Below, in pieces: positions 63,609 through 64,000 of a DNA stretch of 64,000 nt; position 1 is the first letter of the stretch; each line of letters opens with the position of its first letter. Source of the DNA: Methylorubrum thiocyanatum (GTDB lineage Bacteria; Pseudomonadota; Alphaproteobacteria; Rhizobiales; Beijerinckiaceae); the NCBI GenBank assembly GCA_014138645.1, contig JACJIB010000002.1:310001-374000 (forward strand), in the 5' to 3' direction. Under the pieces are notes generated by a model. The model saw only the letters and a list, made by a program, of their open reading frames with translations, did no database searches and was not told the origin of the DNA. The position numbers were made by a program, and so were the translations under genes.

Positions 63609-64000
63609 TCAGCCCTCCTTCTTGCCGAGCGCGACGGCGACGAAGCGGGTCTGCCCCTTGGAACTCTTCACGCGCATCAGCACAGCCTTGCGGCCATTCG
63701 ACTCCGCGGCGCGGATCTGCGCCTGGACATCGGAGGGCTTCGCGACGCTGGTTCCTGCAACGTCCAGGATCACGTCACCCTGCGCGATGCCCTTGGCCGC
63801 GGCCGGGCCGTCGGGATCGACATCCATCACTGCCACGCCCTCGTCGCCGAGGCCGACGTCGTTCGCCGGTGCAAGGCTCAGGCCAAGGCGCGGTTGACCG
63901 CCCGAGGCGCCGTCGCCGAGGCTGGCCACCTTGCCGTCCGTCGGCAGGGTGCCGAGCTCGACCGTCGCGATGTCGCTCTTGCCACCGCGCAGATAGGCGA
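63609..64000 (-). CDS. DegP/HtrA-type periplasmic serine protease, C-terminal part (5' end outside window)
   Basis: The frame is open to the window edge, so the gene continues beyond it; about 129 residues are visible. They hold the end of a first PDZ domain (RGGKSDIATVELGTLP), a linker and a second PDZ domain (PRLGLSLAP, AVMDVDPDGPAAAKGIAQGD, VILDVAGTSVAKPSDVQAQI, KGQTRFVAVALGKKE). Two PDZ domains point to the DegP/DegQ (Do) group of envelope quality-control proteases. The trypsin-like domain and catalytic triad are outside the window. Confidence 0.88.
   Translation of the reverse strand, partial: AYLRGGKSDIATVELGTLPTDGKVASLGDGASGGQPRLGLSLAPANDVGLGDEGVAVMDVDPDGPAAAKGIAQGDVILDVAGTSVAKPSDVQAQIRAAESNGRKAVLMRVKSSKGQTRFVAVALGKKEG

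Overview
The window is GC-rich, tightly packed chromosomal DNA from an alphaproteobacterium of the Rhizobiales type, most likely Methylobacterium/Methylorubrum. The evidence is the codon use, frequent GTG and TTG starts, a GTTC-N7-GTTC SOS box at lexA, LpxI (not LpxH) in the fabZ-lpxA-lpxI-lpxB operon, and unlinked trpE and trpGDC. Genus is inferred from remembered protein resemblance, without a search. I see no prophage, insertion sequence, CRISPR array, rRNA or tRNA. Almost everything is ordinary core genome, with small accessory pieces between core operons.

Layout. 1-9.5 kb: the 3' end of a KefB-type antiporter meets a leftward cell-wall/division cluster (rsmH-ftsL-ftsI-murE-murF-mraY-murD). 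9.9-13.5 kb: RNase P RNA, a ParD/ParE-type toxin-antitoxin pair and ligA. 13.6-16.7 kb: a small secreted protein, a Uma2 nuclease-fold protein, a PfkB-family sugar kinase, an FKBP and a secreted protein. 17-21.2 kb: a class III CoA-transferase, an enoyl-CoA hydratase, a GntR/FadR-type regulator and a threonine aldolase. 21.2-25.6 kb: a DUF4142 protein, a GCS2-type carboxylate-amine ligase, a lipoprotein, an S10 peptidase and holC. 25.7-30.6 kb: a small Gly/Thr-rich protein, then secG, pyrG and a set like E. coli yjfL-yjfM-yjfC (DUF350, DUF1190, glutathionylspermidine synthase-like ATP-grasp). 30.9-42.5 kb: an isochorismatase-like hydrolase, tpiA, ppiD-trpE, a chemoreceptor, trpGDC and moaC-moeA. 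42.6-50.8 kb: a HigBA-like pair, the fabZ-lpx operon, a YaiI protein, gltA and gltX. 51-55 kb: comEC, lexA and a Gly-rich DUF1236 protein. 55.4-58.7 kb: an MHS transporter facing a BKACE/tartrate dehydrogenase-like pair, a probable acid-catabolic locus. 58.8-64 kb: two exported proteins, an aldo/keto reductase, a second chemoreceptor and the 3' part of a DegP-type protease.

The genes combine into recognisable pathways: peptidoglycan precursor synthesis with septal machinery, lipid A synthesis, tryptophan synthesis, molybdenum cofactor synthesis and SOS control. The least explained parts are the yjfLMC-like set, whose middle gene has no convincing start and a hairpin at its only canonical one; a five-unit 12-bp minisatellite in ftsI; two hairpins between trpD and trpC; a possible structured RNA between yaiI and gltA; and the two small catabolic clusters of unknown substrate. 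No clear-cut novel defence or mobile system is visible.
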